Shown here: one piece after another, positions 43,690-54,734 of the stretch
Layout of the letters: every line of letters starts with the position of its first letter
Numbering within the stretch: position 1 is the stretch's first letter
DNA from: Neoechinorhynchus agilis
Taxonomy: Eukaryota > Acanthocephala
Assembly (NCBI GenBank): GCA_051530055.1
Contig: CM121341.1
Location: 14,074,001 to 14,138,000, forward strand
Direction of reading: 5' to 3'
Length of the DNA: 64,000 bases
The notes under the pieces: generated by a model
Told to the model about the DNA's origin: nothing
Databases searched by the model: none
What the model saw: only the letters and a program-made list of their open reading frames with translations
Made by a program: the position numbers and the translations under genes

Positions 43690-44215
43690 ACCATATTACT
43701 TTACACAAATGGCACTAGGGCCGAGTCGCGAAGCCCGCCTGGGCTTTGCTTTAGCGATTTTAAGAAACTTTTTAATTTTATATATGTCAGGAGTCACGGA
43801 CGGATTACATGTCTGCGTGTATAATAAAATGTTCTATCTGTTGTAGACAGGGTTAAAATCCAAATTAAAAATTCCTTTACAAACTCCCTAATGTGCCTTT
43901 CTGCGAGGCTTGATGGCAATGAAAACCACATCTTGGAGTATTTCGCTGGCACCGTTAGCATGCTCAGCGCCTCGAAGTGCAATAACAATTATCTGCTTCA
44001 GTAGTCTTGATCTAGTGCACTGCAGCTTTTTTCCGCGGATAAAAATTTCGTCGAGAACCTACTGCCACCAACCAGAGGAATACGGTTAGAATGATCCCAA
44101 TTTCATTCTGTCTTGCGCTATTTGAAGACATGTCCTCAGGGTTTGTGACTGCTAAAAACAGCTATGGCCGGTACCCTGCTGTTTACGCTGGTCTTGGCGA
44201 CGACAGGATTGCAGT
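43690..44215 (+). pseudogene. SLC17-type transporter fragment, copy 3
   Basis: Positions 44140-44215 read VTAK followed by AGTLLFTLVLAT, the helix also seen in transporter copies 1 (18205) and 2 (55795). Upstream, 43917-44133 repeats 13225-13445. Near 43697 the plus strand has ARLGFALAILRNFLILYM, which could be a first membrane helix, but that link is weak. The transporter part breaks off at about 44220, where repeat unit U starts. Confidence 0.45.
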
Positions 44216-44224
44216 GCCAACATG

Positions 44225-44965
44225 TTAAGGACAGCGCTGGTAGGCTCATCGTCATTAACGGAGAAACGACTGGCGATAGAGATATTGACCGCAATTTTGG
44301 CAGATAATGGATACAAACGTAACGAGATCATGCGGTTCCAGCAGCAGTGTGATTCAAGAGAGGAGAATCGAAAAGATGATCTTTGACAGAATCTATATGG
44401 AGGAAAACCGATTCTCAAGGTTCTATATATTCGTGAAAATTCACAAACGACGCTAAAAAAATGCTGCGACGATCGAGAAATGATGTCCCGATTGTCCGCG
44501 CAACGAGCGTTTTCGCGGACAATGCGCGGGCTAGTACTGGACATCAGCTATGCAAAGGTCCAATTTCATACAACTCCACGTACCTTTGTGGATCTCTGAA
44601 GAAGCCGTAAGACGTCGAATGCTCAAAAATATAGATTTTTCTTCATATCCACAACAGCCCGTCCAAGTGCCAATAAAAAAACCTGATCGATCATGCGGCT
44701 GGAAAATCAAGTTACATTGCGCAAGATTTTTCGAATTGATGCGGTAATACTTCATTTTTTAAATGTCTACCGGGAATTGAACTTTATAACTTAATAAAGT
44801 GAAATATGTGAAATAGAAATATACTTTTATACATTCCTGGGTACCCAAAAGCTTTGTTCAAACAATAGACGTTTCTAAATAAATCAGAACAGTGCAATTT
44901 GAGTCCGTTAATTAAAGCGAAATTCGAGCAGCAAACCGTGTTCCATGTTGGTCATTTTAAAATTG
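44225..44965 (+). repeat. Dispersed repeat unit U, copy 2, left part
   Basis: This aligns with 15070-15310 plus 16120-16640 and continues at 46845-47000. It is uninterrupted where copy 1 carries the R2-like insertion. A short plus-strand opening (44550-44747) is not kept in the other copies and is probably chance. Confidence 0.65.
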
Positions 44966-44974
44966 CTATGATGA

Positions 44975-46132
44975 CACAAATCGACAAATGAATAATGGAA
45001 TTGGAATAAATAATACTTACTTCCCAGCAAATCTGAATACTCCAATGGTACACACATACTATGGAAATTATATTACAAATTTCGGCCTACAACAAATGGG
45101 TATCGGAGCAAGTGGTCCAATGGGATTAGAGGGTCCTATGACTATGCCGGCGGATCCAAATTCTGCTAACCAATCCACGGTTACGTTAATGAATCCAGTT
45201 GGAAATACTTTTCAAGGTCATGTTAACAGTTCGAACGAAGACGGATTTGTAAATATTAATAACGAAACAATTGGACAAACAAACTCACATCAAATGACAC
45301 TCGGAGAAAGTGTTCCAACGAGATATCAGGGCACTGGGACAGTCAGTACGAATCCATTTTCTAGAAACCAATGCACAATTCGGAGGATGAATACGGCGCC
45401 AAACACTAGTACTAACCCAGATGAAGTTGGAGCATTCATTGATCAGAAGCGAAGAAACAGAAAATGGAAACATCCGAGGGTGCCATTAGCGAACTAAAAG
45501 AATCAGGGACCGGGTATTCGACCAAGGAATTCGGGAGAAAATCATGTATCACAAGAAACAGCTCGATAATTGTTCATAGTGGGCAAATGCTCGAAAATAT
45601 ATATGAACAGGGCTCAATTAGTTTCTACGATCAAACTGCTGCTAGCGCACAATCGCGTAATAGAAATTCAAAGGAACCACTTCTGAAGGAGGAAGTCTCG
45701 CATTCCCATAAAAGGGCGTTAGATGCTGGAATTCAAGAAGATTTGTTGCCACCCCCAGCAAAGCAAAGTTGCAGGACAATAAAAAGTAACTTTATGGAAG
45801 GTGAAGGTACGTTGGTCAACGCTCAAGCTGAGATTTATGAGTGGTTGAATGAGCCGACCGAATATGACGAGTATATCCCACAAATTCAGTTGATTGCGAT
45901 TTCGGAGGGCGATGGTGCAGCAGAAGCACAAGAAAGAAATTCGTTTGAGGCCGATAATCGTGATGGATTCCGGGATTCCTTAAATAACGCCTGGTTGACA
46001 CAGCAGAGCGAAAATTCGTCATTTATTGACCAGCAGCATGAAAATCCCAGTATATTTGTAAACAAAACGGATATCCTGAGGCTCTTGGGTGGAATAATTA
46101 AAAGCAGGAATCAAAATAATCGTACGCAATAG
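44975..46132 (+). pseudogene. FoxO-like forkhead gene, copy B (5'-truncated)
   Basis: This lacks the forkhead and begins within the Asn-rich middle (MNNGIGINNTYFP, 44988). It follows copy A through NPVGNTFQGHVNSSN, MTLGESVPTRYQGTG, RRMNTAPNTSTNPDEVG, then after a 10-base loss shifts frame near 45450 and runs open to TAG 46132 (GTGYSTKEFGRKSC, HSHKRALDAGIQEDLL, EWLNEPTEYDEYIPQI, KTDILRLLGG, ending NQNNRTQ). Apart from that shift the code is well kept. It sits, with an RTE-like tail to its right, as an insert inside repeat unit U. Confidence 0.75.
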
Positions 46133-46194
46133 ATTGACAATGAAGCCTGCTTGTTCCTACGATTGTGCACACCTAATTAACTTTCACGTTGATT

Positions 46195-46445
46195 GTTGGC
46201 AAACATAAATCCATCAATGCATTCGAACTGTTAACGCTGTGTTATCAAAATTGATCACGTTCTTCTTTTCACTCACGCATTTTTTCGCTCGAGAAGTCGC
46301 GGTTCCCTCGACAAGCAATTTATCCTATTTGATGCAATCCACACATCGTTTCCTCGTCCTTCCTCGTCGGCGATTTGCCGTTATTTCCAGTTCCTCCGTG
46401 CTGCACAATATGTGATCTGCTTCGCGCTTCGAAACTTTATCGTGC
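46195..46445 (-). mobile_element. RTE/CR1-type LINE tail, copy 3 (inverted)
   Basis: This is the reverse complement of 48660-48900: the conserved stretch that encodes ADHILRSTE and RRGRTRKR-type words, here with small deletions. Its convergent orientation relative to the FoxO-like copy is the same as in the other two blocks, so gene and tail were copied together. Confidence 0.65.
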
Positions 46446-46450
46446 CGGCG

Positions 46451-46545
46451 CTTCGAACCTCGTCGGGTTTATCAGTTTGTTAGTTAGTAATAGACGGTTC
46501 CTAACGAACTGATGATGAGTCCGACGAGGTTCGAAACGTCCTTAA
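46451..46545. repeat. Inverted pair of family-B hammerhead-like sequences
   Basis: A degenerate minus-strand copy (46451-46475; CTGATAA in place of CTGATGA, GAAG in place of GAAA) faces a complete plus-strand core at 46509-46536 across about 30 bases. The arms CGAACCTCGTCGGG and its inverse pair well. Confidence 0.65.
46509..46536 (+). ncRNA. Hammerhead-like ribozyme core, family B
   Basis: CTGATGA (46509-46515) and GAAA (46533-46536, followed by CGTC) flank a stem II of GAGTCC against GGTTC with a weak pair. The sequence to the right (TTAATAAATAATCATTTAC, then GACCTAAACAACAATT) is shared in inverse with the core at 58207, which shows a family-specific flank. Confidence 0.6.
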
Positions 46546-46844
46546 TAAATAATCATTTACTGGGTGTTGACCTAAACAACAATTCCAATTGTCTTTAATG
46601 CTACAGAAAACGCTGTCACAATTTCATTAGCAACTAACGGATTTGGTAGATTCATTTTCCGCATTTCATCAGTACAAGCGAATATGAGCGGAACATTCAT
46701 TTTCTCTGAAAACGATAAAAATGTACTCGAGCACGATGCAATGAGTGTAAATCTTGGATTTCATCGGCCAATTAATCCTTTAGGATGATATGATAGGCGC
46801 CCATAATTGAGTCAAGATATTTGCTTACTCTATGCGCTTTTTAT
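46546..46844. other. Family-B hammerhead flank and unassigned sequence
   Basis: The first 45 bases match the flank of the 58207 core. The remainder has no match in the window and no credible frame. Confidence 0.4.
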
Positions 46845-47000
46845 TTAAAGCGGTTAAGCTGGTCGCCAACAAAAATTTGAAAAAATTATTAGCAGATTGT
46901 TCGGTTTTCTTGAAGACTACTGATTGTAACCAAAACCCATATAAAGTAGCATTTTAATTCTCTTCTGAATTCATCGCAACACAGATCGCATTTGTTGGAA
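46845..47000 (+). repeat. Repeat unit U, copy 2, right part
   Basis: This continues unit U from where it stopped at 44965 (AGCGGTTAAGCTGGTCGCCA and following). The FoxO-like block therefore sits inside unit U as an insert of about 1.9 kb. Confidence 0.65.
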
Positions 47001-47242
47001 GCATTCAAACGTTTTCAGGATGTAGGCTTAAAGGTGGCACCGGCAAAGTGTAGTTCGATGCACGACGAAGTGACATTTCTTGAATCTACACAATTGAACA
47101 GAATAATGAGATTTGTGACTGCTGTTTGCCGAAGAGCAGTTTGGTTCAAAGATCGGGGAAGAGGCGACGGGTGAACGACAAAGATCGAGAAACGAAGAGT
47201 AACAGTGTTATACATACGCTGAATGAGTATTTATTAAAGACG

Positions 47243-47270
47243 TTTCGAACCTCGCCGGGTTCATCATCAG
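47243..47270 (-). ncRNA. Hammerhead-like ribozyme core, family B
   Basis: On the minus strand CTGATGA (47270-47264), stem II GAACC against GGTTC (perfect, loop CGGCGA) and GAAA (47246-47243) followed by CGTC. It abuts the R2-like fragment at 47272. Confidence 0.65.
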
Positions 47271-47271
47271 T

Positions 47272-48115
47272 TCAAAAAAAACGGCTTCGTGAGACTTTAG
47301 CTCTGGACATCTCTTACACAGCAAACTCTGGGCGGCAAAGATATTTGCTACGTCCTTCGGAACATTCTTCCTGAAAACGCATGAACCCAGGAGACTTAGG
47401 CCGCAAACATTGATTCGTTTGATGCCCGGAGCGACACTTGAATTGTATCGATGTGTGGCCTATTATGACACGGCTCCGCCTCCTGGAGGTATCTGAGGAT
47501 CTGGAGGAATGTACAAAGTCGTACCTCATGGTTCAGTGCATTGGGTAATTGACAGGGTGCCGTCGTCCAGGTACCACGTGTTGAAGTTCGATTTTGGTGA
47601 CCTCATCAATGGATTGATAGCAATGGAGAAGCCTATCGGGCCGAGGGGGTCACCCTGTTGCACTTCCCGTTGGGACCAGATGATGTTCCGATTACAAATC
47701 AGTGATGAAGGGGCGCCGTAGGCTGTGAGGAAATATTGTAGAGCCTGCGGGATGTTCATTTTAACCCTTCAAGTAGGGCATTCCGTTCCAGAGAATTGAA
47801 AGCATTTTTGAAGTCCACCTTCAAGATTACGCTTCGATCCGTCGACGTTCCAACGAAGTTCCTTAAGGCGTGAACGATTGCTTCGGATCCACAAGGAGAG
47901 CAACAGCCGAGTTGCGCTGGGCGGGGCAGGTAGTCAACAGTCGAAGAAACCCTTTTCGAAACGATTTTGGCCACTAAACGCCTGAATGTATTGCCAACAG
48001 CGATGGGACGGGTGACACCCTCTCTTTTCGTTAGGGCGTAAAGGGAGGCAGAGAATAGAAGTGGAGTAGGAAACGATCCTAGATTGTGGTTAAGCAAGCG
48101 ATCGAACAACTTTCA
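47272..48115 (-). mobile_element. R2-like LINE reverse transcriptase fragment with SINE piece
   Basis: In minus-strand order: LYALTKREGVTRPIAVGN (48040), LPRPAQLGCCSPCGSEAIV (47930), VILKVDFKNAFNSLERNAL (47830), then VQQGDPLGPIGFSIAINPL (47660), FNTWYLDDGTLS (47570) and, after a SINE-core fragment at about 47470-47515, a palm/thumb piece to 47272. One frame change near 47760 separates motif A from motif B. It is the same subfamily as 28601-28975 and 30631-32130. Confidence 0.8.
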
Positions 48116-48419
48116 CAATGCTAGTTGGAATGAGATGCCACTCCCAGGTGAAGTGAAGCGGGCTATATCTATTTTCAAGTTTGTTTTCCCTTCATATTCA
48201 ATTAAGACAAAAAATAAGCGATGACAATGTTTTAACATATATAGGTCCATAAAGGTGAATGCAGCAAAAAAACTCATTTAAGCAGTGGAAACCAACGGTC
48301 TTGAGGTAAACAGGTTGAAGACGATATGCATGGAACCGAAAGCGTTAAAGTTATGTGTGGATTTGACGATGAGAAGAACAGTGAAATATGTAGACAGCGA
48401 AGTAAATACTACAAATTAC

Positions 48420-48900
48420 CTCGAACCCGAAATAACTGCACTTATACAAAGCGGGTAGCTCAACTGGAGGAAGATGTCTAGTGTATTATGCGACAAAAGG
48501 ATCTCACCGAAACTAAAAGGGGGTTGTTCAAGACCGCGGTGCGACCATGGCGCCAAAACTTGGACGACCGAGCAAAACGACCTCAGAAGATTAGAAACGA
48601 ACGAAATGAGGAGGGAGCTGCTCGACATTTGCCGCTGTTCAGAACTTATCGTCCAAAGAAGGTTGTGCCGGCACGATAAAGTTTCGAAGTGCGAAGCAGA
48701 TCACATACTGCGCAGCACGGAGAGACAGGAAATAACGGGAAATCGCCGACGAGGAAGGACGAGGAAACGATGTGTGGATTGCATCAAATAGGATAAATTG
48801 CTTGTCGAGGGAACCGCGACTTCTCGAGCGAAAAAATGCGTGAGTGAAAAGAAGAACGTGATCAATTTTGATAACACAGCGTTAACAGTTCGAATGCACT
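48420..48900 (+). mobile_element. RTE/CR1-type LINE tail, copy 2
   Basis: This carries the same C-terminal code as 29186-29755: GAKTWTTEQNDLRRLETN, LDICRCSELIVQRRLCRHD and RRRGRTRKRCVDCIK, with frame changes near 48480 and 48560. Together with the 47.3-48.1 kb R2-like piece on its left and FoxO copy A on its right it reproduces the order seen at 28.6-30.6 kb. Confidence 0.7.
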
Positions 48901-48984
48901 GATGAATTTATGTTTGCCAACAATCAACGTGAAAGTTAATTAGGTGTACACAATCGTAGGAACCAGCAGGCTTCATTGTCAATG

Positions 48985-50950
48985 TATTGCGTACGATTAT
49001 TTTGATTCCTCTTTTAATTATTCCATCCAAGTCTCAGGATATCCGTTTTCTTTACATATATACTCGAATTTTCATGCTGCTGCTCAATCAATGAAGGATT
49101 TTCGCTCTGCTGTGTCAACCAGCCGTTATTTAAGGAATCCTAGAATCCATCACGATTATCGGCCTCAAACGAATTTCTATGACAATTGGCCGACTGTCGG
49201 ACACTATCTTGTGCTTCTGCTGCACCATCGCCCTCCGAAATCGCAATCAACTGAATTTGTGGGATATACTCGTCATATTCGGTCGGCTCATTCAACCACT
49301 CATAAATCTCAGCCTGAGCGTTAACCGACGTACCTTCAACTTCCATAAGGTTACTTTTTATTGTCCTGCAACTTTGCTTTGCTGGGGGCAGCAACAGATC
49401 TTCTTGAATTCCAGCATCTAACGCCCTTTTATGGGAATGCGAGACTTCCTCCTTCAGAAGTGGTTCCTTTGAATTTATATTACGCGATTGTGCGCTAGCA
49501 GCAGTTTGATCGTAGAAACTAATGTAGCCCTGTTCATATATATTTTCGAGCATTTGCCCACTATGAACAATTCTCGAGCCGTTTCTTGTGATACATGATT
49601 TTCTCCCGAACTCCTTGGTGGAATACCCGGTCCCTGGTTCTTTTAGTTCGCTAATGGCACCCTCGGATGGTTCCATTTTCTGTTTCTTCGCTTCTGCAAT
49701 TATTTGATCAATGAAAACTCCAACTTCATCTGGGTTAGTACTAGTGTTTGGCGCCGTATTCATCCTCCGAATTGTGCTATGGTTTTTAGAAAATGGATTC
49801 GTACTGACTGTCCCAGTGCCCTGATATCTCGTTGGAACACTTTCTCCGAGTGTCATTTGATGTGAATTTACAAATCCGTCTTGGTTCGAACTGTTAACAT
49901 GACCTTGAAAAGTATTTCCAACTGGATTCATTACCGTAACCGTGGATTGGTTAGCAGAATTTGGATCCGCCGGCATAGTCATAGGACCCTCTAATCCCAT
50001 TGGACCAATTGCTCCGAGACCCATTTGTTGTAGGCCGAAATTTGTAATATAATTTCCATAGTATGTGTGTACCATTGGAGTATTCAGATTTGCTGGAAAG
50101 TAAGTATTATTTATTCCAATTCCATTATTCATTTGTCGATTTGCGCCATCATAACCCCATTGTGTGTTCATGGTATTTTGAGTTATAATATTGTTTTGGT
50201 GCTAGAATTCAAATTGTTGTCCAAGACCATTTTGTTGAAAATTTCCGTTATATATTTGTGCTGGTTGATACCACGGATTACAGTTCATGGCAAATGTATT
50301 GTATGGTATATTGGTATAAGTTTGAGATCTGAATTGTGGCAGCTGATTGAATTCATTGGGCGGATACAAATTGGGAGCAAATTGCTCCTGGGTAGCATGG
50401 CCTTCGGTCGTAAACGGGTTAGGAAAGTCTCCGGTGCTTGTCCGTGTAGCTCGCCGTCCTCTTCCCGGTCTCCGTCCGTCACGCGCTGCATTCATATTTT
50501 CCTGTCCAACCCGAGGTCGCTCTGCTGGACGTTCCTTTATGTTTTTTTGATCGTACGTCCAATAGGATGCTCTGCAACCTGTGGCGCTAACCACCCTTAC
50601 AAATTGATCATGGTGTGATAAATTGTGTATTATCGAGTTCTAAAATTGAGATATTATTGAAGTTTTAAAAAATGAATCACGGCGATGCTCACCTTCATTT
50701 GATCGATATCTCTTTTCAGGGTCATTGATGCGAAATATTCAACATTGTTAATCATCCAATTGTAGATTTCTTGTAGTGTTAGTCGCTGCTCTGCTGAGGT
50801 TGTAATCGCCTCCTGAATAAGTTCAGCATAAGTGGCGAATCGCCGATGATTTTGTCATCTCCCAGGTTTCCTCACAATCTCAGTAGCCGCCTGTTCATGT
50901 GGATTTATTTTCGCATAGGCATTCTAATTGTTTAATCGATTAAGATTGTT
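48985..50950 (-). pseudogene. FoxO-like forkhead gene, copy A (most complete)
   Basis: Exon 1 (to 50693) encodes TYAELIQEAITTSAEQRLTL, then QEIYNWMINNVEYF. A 53-base GT-AG intron (50692-50640) falls between Lys and the recognition helix. Exon 2 (from 50639) starts NSIIHNLSHHDQF and runs VRVVSATGCRASYWTYD, the FoxO form of the forkhead (compare NSIRHNLSLH and F-RV-NE-TGKSSWW). The intron after K and before NS is a FoxO hallmark. A basic stretch (RRPGRGRRATRT) follows, as in the FoxO nuclear-localisation region, then an Asn/Gln-rich C-terminus. Helix 3 has Ile where Arg is invariant. A TGA just before the forkhead, a TAG at about 50200 and one at 49140 make it a pseudogene. A functional parent must lie elsewhere. 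Confidence 0.8.
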
Positions 50951-51439
50951 CATTGAAGTTGTTTGATCCTTGAAATTTGACGTTGTTACAAAGTATAAGA
51001 ATCAAAGTGAATAGACGATCTTCAAGTGTTAAGCGCAGCTTACACTTATAACTCGTAGTTAAAATTTTGAAGCAGTTCGCCTCAGAATATGCAGATAAAT
51101 TTAAAATTACCAGACATTGATTTGGAGTACTCACCGAAGATCGACGTTTTTTAGCAATTAATAAATACACACGTTGATCCTCATCGGACTTAAACACTCT
51201 CACACGTCTGAATGTTCTGAAGGGCGGGTTGTTCCTCATCGTTTGTGAGTTTATTTGGTATTGAATTCAATAAATGAGCTGTTCGAAAGTTGAAAAGCTG
51301 TTTACTTTAAAAATGTGCCCTATTTTTATTAACAGATCAAAACATTTTTGCCTCTGCTAAATTGATGATCTCGTCAATAAACACTTTGCCTTGAAAGTTG
51401 CGACGAAATCAGAAGGAACCCATAATGCTATTTTATATG
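50951..51439. other. Upstream flank of FoxO-like copy A
   Basis: The minus strand has an open piece at 51239-50940 (words such as KSDEDQRVYLLIAKKRR) with no family match. It may include an upstream exon of the forkhead gene or only chance sequence. Confidence 0.3.
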
Positions 51440-51890
51440 AGCTTTGGCCACAATCAGTAGTCTTCAAGAAAGCCGAACAATCTGCTTACCATTTTTTTAA
51501 ATTTTGTTGGCGACCAGCTTAACCGCTTTAAATAAAAAAATTAAGCAATTTGAAAATGACCAACATGGAACACGGTTTGTTGCTCGAATTTCACTTTAAT
51601 TAACGGACTCAAATTGCACTGTTCTGAAATATTTAGAAACGTCTATTGTTTGAACAAGGCTTTTGGGTACCCATGAATATATAAAAGTATATTTCTATTT
51701 CACACATTTCACTTTATTAAGTTATAAGGTTCAATTCCAGGTAGACATTTAAAAAATAAAGTATTATCGCATCAATTCGGAAAATCTTGCGCAATGTAAC
51801 TTGATTTTCCAGCCGCATGATCGATCAGGTTTTTTTATTGGCACTTGGACGGGCCGTTGTGGATATGAAGAAAAATCTATATTTTTGAGC
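51440..51890 (-). repeat. Dispersed repeat unit U, copy 3
   Basis: In reverse orientation this aligns with 44620-44965 followed by 46845-46960, without the FoxO-like insert seen in copy 2. It provides the empty site for that insert. Confidence 0.65.
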
Positions 51891-51909
51891 AAGTTGCCGA
51901 TATAGAACG

Positions 51910-52440
51910 ATTGATTACCCCAGAGCGAGAACGGAAGCGGATCGAAAATTTGTGTTGGGATGAGTGATTTTCAATGATAGAAACGAGTTTTTAGTCAAGA
52001 ATTTTTGTGGATTAGGGGTTGAGTGATAATTATTTGCTTGTTTTGGGAGAAAGAGAGTGTTTAATGTGGAAGGACTGGGAGATTGACCGTTGTGGTTTTT
52101 TGGGCACCGGTGTAGTTGAACGTAGTCAAAGAAGTTGGGGAGTCGCTTACTCTTCGAGTTTTTGGGATATGAAAGATATTTTAGGTTGTTAGTTAATAGC
52201 GAAGGATTATACTTGGAAGAAGTCTGGATTGATTTTGGAGGGGCGGTGTAAAGATGTGATGATAAATTTCTATGTGGATGATTCGAAAAGGAAGTTGTGA
52301 GGTATAGAGCTTGAATCGCCTGTTAAGAAAGAGAAACTTCGAGTGGTGAATTAAAAGTAACTTTTGGAAGACGTGGAAAGGGATTTTTGGAGGGAATGCG
52401 CATAACAGTTGATGGGGAGGAATCGTAGTCTTTAAATATT
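51910..52440 (-). mobile_element. CR1-like LINE leader fragment (probable)
   Basis: The minus strand is Pro/Ser-rich and contains RLPNFFDYVQLHRCPKN, comparable to PLPSFNDYVKHPLRRK in the leader of the copy at 25975-28600. Frames are broken and no endonuclease is present. Confidence 0.45.
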
Positions 52441-52764
52441 TGAAGAAAATCATCTAAATGAAGAAACGCTGTATCCATGGTTATCTAATAAAAGTGGCTT
52501 AGGCGAATATCTCGTTTTGACCAAAATAATATTCCGTCCGCCAAAATTAAAATCGATGAAAATAACCGAACAGAATAATCCTCCATAGAGCACAAATTGA
52601 AGAGAAAACGTATGCGATTTCTCGAGACTCCCTTTGTAGAGTTAAAAAGGCAAATCTATTAGTGAGCGGTTGCAATGAAAGATGCAACAATAATATTTCA
52701 TTGACTTGTGAATAAAAAAATATTACATGCGTCACTTTTTTTCTAAAGTATTTTACTCTTTCAA
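52441..52764. repeat. Piece of transporter 3' flank
   Basis: Positions 52440-52600 match the flanks after transporter copies 1 and 2 (18835-18980 and 56270-56350). The rest is unassigned. Confidence 0.45.
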
Positions 52765-53740
52765 ACATCCGAAAAGCAGCTGGTATTTCTCTGCCAGCTT
52801 ATTTGGGATCGTATGAAGCAAGCCGCAAAATAGTTCAATCCGTTCTTTGCGAGAGCTACACTTCGGATGAAGATTTCACGGAGGCTCTTAATCTTTGGTG
52901 TGGATATTCAGCCAGCGAGCAGGTCCCGTCAATGATTGCAAACAATCAGTTTGGGACTCACCCCTGCTAGCGAGAATTCATAACTCTTCAATTTCAGATT
53001 CTCGTGACCTGGTGGACCGAACTCGATTAGCAGCAGTTTCTACAAGAGAATCAGGTGCATGTCTCAACACTATCCCAATCGCTTCTGTAGATACCCTTCT
53101 CTCCGATGAGACAGTAAGGATTGCTGTGTCCCTGAGACTTGGGGTTACCGATGTGTATATCCCATCGCTGTCGTTGCAAACTGACCGTGGAACCATCGGG
53201 ACGCCATGGTCTTGTCCGTCAGCAATCAGGCGGAAGGTACTCACAGCACGCCGAAGTGAACGAAATTCTTAGTCGTGCCCTGAATACTGTGAAGGCGCCC
53301 AAAATCCTAAACCCGATCAATCTTTGCCGATTCGATGGCCGTAGACCGGACGATGTCACAGTATCCCCGTGGCAAGAAGTAAAATGCCTTCTCTGGGACG
53401 CCACGTTCGTGGACACACTCGCAGCCAGTAACATAAAATTCGCCGCTGTTAAACCAGAGGAAGCAGCAACCGCCGCTGAAGAACACAAAAAGATGAAATA
53501 CAGGGACCTGAGTCGAAATCATTATTTTGTTCCCTTTGGCATCGAGACTCGGATCGTTTGGTACCGCGGCGCAGGACCTGGTCAAGCAATTGTCTAAGAG
53601 ATTGAGACGAATCACTGGCGATCTGAGGGCAGGAGTATTCCTCTTACAAAACATAAGCATGGTTATACAACGAGGGAACTCCGCATCCGTCCATTCGACC
53701 GTTACAGCAGGACGGCAGGTGAGTGATCCAGAGCGGTAGT
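52765..53740 (+). mobile_element. R2-like LINE 3' fragment, separate subfamily
   Basis: This runs from the thumb (IRKAAGISLPAYLGSYEAS) through ARIHNSSISDSRDLVDRT, HRCRCKLTVEPSGRHGLV, LCRFDGRRPDDVTVSPW, LLWDATFVDTLAAS, RNHYFVPFGIET, FLLQNISMVIQRGNSASV and the end QVSDPER at 53739. Frame changes occur near 52970, 53140 and 53550. The knuckle has lost its last Cys (LVRQQ). It ends in the same words as the old copy at 10570-11110, so the two form one subfamily. Confidence 0.75.
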
Positions 53741-54734
53741 GTGTATGATCTAACGCTAATTAAAGGAAGGGATTGGACTAAGAACGCAAATAAAGTATTT
53801 TATCTTGTAAAAGCCTTCAAAAAATGAGGAAGCTTGCGATGTATATTAATAACCGTTCGATGTATCAATCCTTAGCAAATATCCCCTTAAAAAGCGTAGC
53901 TCCAAATCGATTCGATATCGCACGGAAATTGATTTTGCGCACTACTGTGCTTCTTATCCGCATCTCATCGTTTCATAGAAGTTCTTTGTGTACACTGACA
54001 ACACCATTCGCAGCAAAAATGAGTCCAGTGCTAATGGTTATTGTTCGATTTCTTGTGGGATTTCTTGCAAGCGTCAACTGGCCTGCGCTCTTGCATTTAC
54101 TCAGTGAATGGGCTTCTGCTCAAGACTGAAGTCAATTAATTGCTATAAGCAATTCCGGGGCACAAATGGGACCAATTGTCGCTCTTCCGTTATCCGCCGT
54201 ACTTTGTGAGCAATCGTTTTTGGATTGATGGCCTCTGATTTTCTACGTGTCTGGTATCTAGAATAATCTGGGCGATTACATGGGCGCTTCTGGCCAGATC
54301 GCGACCAGAATATCATCACTTTATCTCAAAACGAGAACTTGAGTATATTTGCCTTAACAAACCAATTTCCTTAGCAAGTGGCGAAACTCCAAAAGTTCCA
54401 TCCAAGGCCATATTTACATCAATCCCTTGTTGGGGAATGTTTATATCCCATTTTTTGAAAGTTGTTCTATTTTTTACCCTTCTAACAAACATAAGTACGT
54501 ACCGCAAGGACGTTCTGAATTTCAACGTAAAGAAATGCTAATTTCTGAGTTCGGTACCCTACATCTTCTATTGGCTAATGACTCTGATCAGTGGAGTAAT
54601 GTGTGATAAACTTATTAATGCCGGAACGATGGATCGTACAATGGCACGAAAAGTCTTTACAGCGCTCGGAAACTATCTACCTGGAATTTTCATATTCATT
54701 ACAGAATTTATAAACACGTTTTATTAATTTAAGA

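Noticed and set aside
43392-43708. Overlapping minus-strand openings considered as a membrane-protein gene
   Set aside because: Hydrophobic runs are present, but there is no recognisable family, start context or splice structure; kept only as an unassigned stretch.
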